This document shows, in pieces, positions 6,114 through 8,149 of a DNA stretch of 8,149 nt. Each line of letters opens with the position of its first letter. The stretch's first letter is position 1. The notes under the pieces were generated by a model that was given only the letters and a program-made list of their open reading frames with translations, was not told the DNA's origin and searched no databases. The position numbers and the translations under genes are program-made. This stretch comes from Flavobacteriaceae bacterium (GTDB lineage: Bacteria > Bacteroidota > Bacteroidia > Flavobacteriales > Flavobacteriaceae), in the NCBI GenBank assembly GCA_019752245.1, contig JAIEMH010000035.1:1-8149 (forward strand), written 5' to 3'.

Positions 6114-6974
6114 ATGGATATCGTTAAAGTTGAAACAGTTTTTGACGCAAGCAAATCGCAGGTTTGGAATGCACTTACGATTTCTGAAATAATGAAAGTT
6201 TGGTATTTCGACATTTCGAATTTCAATTTAAATATTGGAAACGAATTCTCATTTTACGAAGGTGAAAAAAAAGAATATTTACACCAAGGCAAAATTTTGA
6301 AAGTTGAAGACAACAAATTGTTTCAACACACTTGGGAACATCCGGAACAATCAAAAGGAAGTTCTGTGTTAACATGGGAAATTGAAGAACTTGATGATAA
6401 TAAAGTAAAAGTTACATTAACGCACGAAGGTTTAGAAAATTTTGCGGATGCTGGACCAAATTTTGCGCCAGAAAATTTCGAAATGGGTTGGAATGCAATT
6501 GTGAAAACCAATTTGAGAAACTATCTTTACAACATTAAACGCCTCACTTTCAAACAGGAAATCAATGCTTCTGCAAAGGAAATTTGGAATACAATGTGGG
6601 ACAAAGAATCGTATTCAAAATGGGCAACAATTTTCTGTGAAGGAAGTTATTATACTGGTGCAATGGAAATGGGTAACAGAATTCATTTTCTAACTCCAAA
6701 AGGTGACGGAATGTACAGTGACGTGGGTTACATGATTCCAGAAAAGTTGATGATATTCAGCCATATCGGAATGCTTTTAGATTTTAAAGAAATGCCGCTA
6801 GATGCTGAAACGGAACGTTGGACAGGAAGTTTTGAAATTTACAAATTAGATGAAAAAGATGGAAAAACAACAATAACTGCCGAAGCAGATTGCGTTGATA
6901 AATATGTAAGTTATATGGAAGAAAAATTCCTATTGGCATTACAAGAAATAAAAAAAATATCAGAAAATAAATAA
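6114..6974 (+). CDS. Tandem SRPBCC (START-like/AHSA1-type) two-domain protein
   Basis: This protein appears to be two SRPBCC domains joined head to tail. The fold makes a deep hydrophobic ligand-binding cavity and usually acts in binding or chaperoning. Residues 1-140 form an AHSA1-like domain: VETVFDASKSQVWNALTISE, KVWYFDISNF, the QGKILKVEDNKLFQHTWEHP strand pair, VTLTHEGLENF, and the closing helix GWNAIVKTNLRNYL. Residues 141-286 restart the fold: LTFKQEINASAKEIWNTMWD, YSKWATIFCEGSYY, RIHFLTPKGDGMYSDVGYMI, TGSFEIYKLDEKDGKTTITA, and a final helix MEEKFLLALQEIKKIS. Each half has the size of a complete single-domain protein (about 140 residues), and both occur as stand-alone genes in related bacteria, as far as I recall. 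No signal peptide is present, so it is cytosolic. The ligand is unknown. The stop lies 8 bp before alaS, suggesting co-transcription. It could also be classed as a DUF/activator of Hsp90 ATPase homologue. Confidence 0.87.
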   Translation: MDIVKVETVFDASKSQVWNALTISEIMKVWYFDISNFNLNIGNEFSFYEGEKKEYLHQGKILKVEDNKLFQHTWEHPEQSKGSSVLTWEIEELDDNKVKVTLTHEGLENFADAGPNFAPENFEMGWNAIVKTNLRNYLYNIKRLTFKQEINASAKEIWNTMWDKESYSKWATIFCEGSYYTGAMEMGNRIHFLTPKGDGMYSDVGYMIPEKLMIFSHIGMLLDFKEMPLDAETERWTGSFEIYKLDEKDGKTTITAEADCVDKYVSYMEEKFLLALQEIKKISENK

Positions 6975-6982
6975 TATAAATA

Positions 6983-8149
6983 ATGAAATCACAAGACATT
7001 CGTAAGCAATTTTTACAATTCTTTGAAAGCAAAGGACATTTAATAGTGCCTTCTGCGCCAATCGTGCTTAAAGACGATCCAACCTTGATGTTCAACAACT
7101 CAGGAATGGCGCAATTCAAAGAATACTTTTTAGGAAATGGAACTCCGAAAAGTCCAAGAATAGCCGATACGCAAAAATGTCTTCGTGTTTCAGGAAAGCA
7201 CAATGATTTGGAAGATGTTGGTTTTGATACGTACCATCACACCATGTTCGAAATGCTTGGAAACTGGTCTTTCGGCGATTATTTCAAAAAAGAAGCCATC
7301 AATTGGGCATGGGAATTATTGACCGAAGTTTATAAAATTCCGAAAGAAAATCTATACGTTTCTGTTTTTGAAGGAAGTGAAGAAGAAAATGTACCATTTG
7401 ATCAAGAAGCTTGGGATATTTGGAAAGAATTAATCAGCGAAGACCGAATTATTTTAGGAAATAAAAAAGACAATTTCTGGGAAATGGGCGATCAAGGTCC
7501 GTGTGGTCCATGTTCAGAAATTCATGTTGATTTACGTACTGATGCAGAAAAATTGGCAGTTTCTGGAAAAAGTTTAGTCAATAACGATCATCCGCAAGTA
7601 GTTGAAATCTGGAATAATGTATTCATGGAATTCAACAGAAAAGCCGATGGAAGTTTAGAAAAATTACCTGCAAAACATGTGGATACCGGAATGGGATTTG
7701 AGCGTTTGTGTATGGCATTACAAGGAAAAACGTCTAATTATGACACCGATGTTTTTACGCCGCTTATTGAAAAAGTAGAACAAATTACAGGATTAAAATA
7801 CACTTCAAACGAAGTTAAAAATATCTCAGAAGAGCAAAACAAAACCAATATTGCCATTCGTGTAATTGTTGATCACGTTCGTGCTGTGGCTTTTGCTATT
7901 GCCGATGGTCAACTTCCGTCAAATACTGGTGCAGGTTATGTAATTCGAAGAATTTTGCGTCGTGCTATTCGTTACGGATTTACATTTTTGAACACCAAAG
8001 AACCGTTTATCAATAAATTAGTTGAAGTTTTAGCGAATCAAATGGGCGAGTTTTTTCCTGAAATCAAATCGCAACAACAATTGGTTACCAATGTAATTCG
8101 TGAAGAAGAATCATCGTTTTTGAGAACTTTAGATCAAGGTTTACAATTA
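6983..8149 (+). CDS. alaS: Alanyl-tRNA synthetase, 5' part (runs off window)
   Basis: AlaRS attaches alanine to tRNA-Ala in the cytosol using ATP and is essential for translation. The window holds 389 codons from the ATG with no stop, which is about 45% of the usual 870-880 residues. The class II catalytic core is complete: MKSQDIRKQFLQFFESKGH at the start, LMFNNSGMAQFK (35-46), CLRVSGKHNDLEDVGFD (66-82), the motif 2 region YHHTMFEMLGNWSFGDYF (84-101), WEMGDQGPCGPCSEIHVDLR (166-185), and motif 3 VDTGMGFERL (233-242). The tRNA-recognition domain follows, with LPSNTGAGYVIRRILRRAIR (311-330). The editing domain and the C-terminal C-Ala domain would lie beyond the window. The start is fixed by the conserved N-terminus. 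The leader is A/T-rich without a Shine-Dalgarno sequence, as is normal for this group. It follows the SRPBCC gene by 8 bp and probably shares its transcript. Confidence 0.98.
   Translation, partial: MKSQDIRKQFLQFFESKGHLIVPSAPIVLKDDPTLMFNNSGMAQFKEYFLGNGTPKSPRIADTQKCLRVSGKHNDLEDVGFDTYHHTMFEMLGNWSFGDYFKKEAINWAWELLTEVYKIPKENLYVSVFEGSEEENVPFDQEAWDIWKELISEDRIILGNKKDNFWEMGDQGPCGPCSEIHVDLRTDAEKLAVSGKSLVNNDHPQVVEIWNNVFMEFNRKADGSLEKLPAKHVDTGMGFERLCMALQGKTSNYDTDVFTPLIEKVEQITGLKYTSNEVKNISEEQNKTNIAIRVIVDHVRAVAFAIADGQLPSNTGAGYVIRRILRRAIRYGFTFLNTKEPFINKLVEVLANQMGEFFPEIKSQQQLVTNVIREEESSFLRTLDQGLQL

Noticed and set aside
6784..7203. Minus-strand open frame of 139 codons across the SRPBCC/alaS junction
   Set aside because: It is antisense to two well-supported genes, including the conserved alaS N-terminus, and its product shows no family features.
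1..8149. CRISPR array, tRNA/rRNA genes, defence or toxin-antitoxin system, complete insertion sequence
   Set aside because: I looked on both strands and saw no regular spacer-repeat pattern, no tRNA-like cloverleaf with TTCRA arm, no transposase and no known defence domain. Apart from the left edge, the region looks like ordinary chromosome.

Overview
The window comes from a low-GC Bacteroidota genome, almost certainly a member of the Flavobacteriaceae close to Flavobacterium. The basis is the A/T-rich coding sequence, A-rich translation leaders without clear Shine-Dalgarno sequences, a CarboxypepD_reg-type outer-membrane beta-barrel protein of the kind abundant in that family, and the general resemblance of all the proteins to flavobacterial ones. 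This assignment rests on protein recall, not on a database search.

Layout. Bases 1-2644 (+) hold most of a large TonB-receptor-like outer-membrane protein. Its signal peptide and the first half of its N-terminal domain are missing, because receptor-like sequence begins only around base 50. A strong intrinsic terminator (2650-2680) lies between this gene and a convergent block of five minus-strand genes covering 2707-5980. Read in the direction of transcription, the block is an M23 membrane-anchored murein peptidase, a small MerR-family regulator, a LemA protein, a cytosolic TPM-domain protein and an exported TPM-domain protein with a Gly-rich tail. The last three are packed tightly (TAATG overlap, then stop directly abutting start) and look translationally coupled. 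On the other side of a 133-bp divergent intergenic region, plus-strand genes run to the window end: a two-domain SRPBCC protein (6114-6974) and, 8 bp later, alaS (from 6983), which runs off the window.

How the genes may work together. The minus-strand block reads as an envelope-maintenance cluster: a periplasmic murein hydrolase plus a LemA/TPM set that places one TPM domain in the cytosol, one outside it, and LemA in the membrane. The plus-strand pair joins a START-like protein of unknown ligand to essential translation machinery.

I found no CRISPR array, tRNA, rRNA, recognisable transposase, toxin-antitoxin or defence system. The points most worth a second look are the abrupt 5' truncation of the receptor gene, an inverted repeat that could fold over the start codon of the M23 gene, the split-compartment LemA-TPM-TPM set, and the fusion of two SRPBCC domains. 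No stretch longer than 300 bases lacks a gene.
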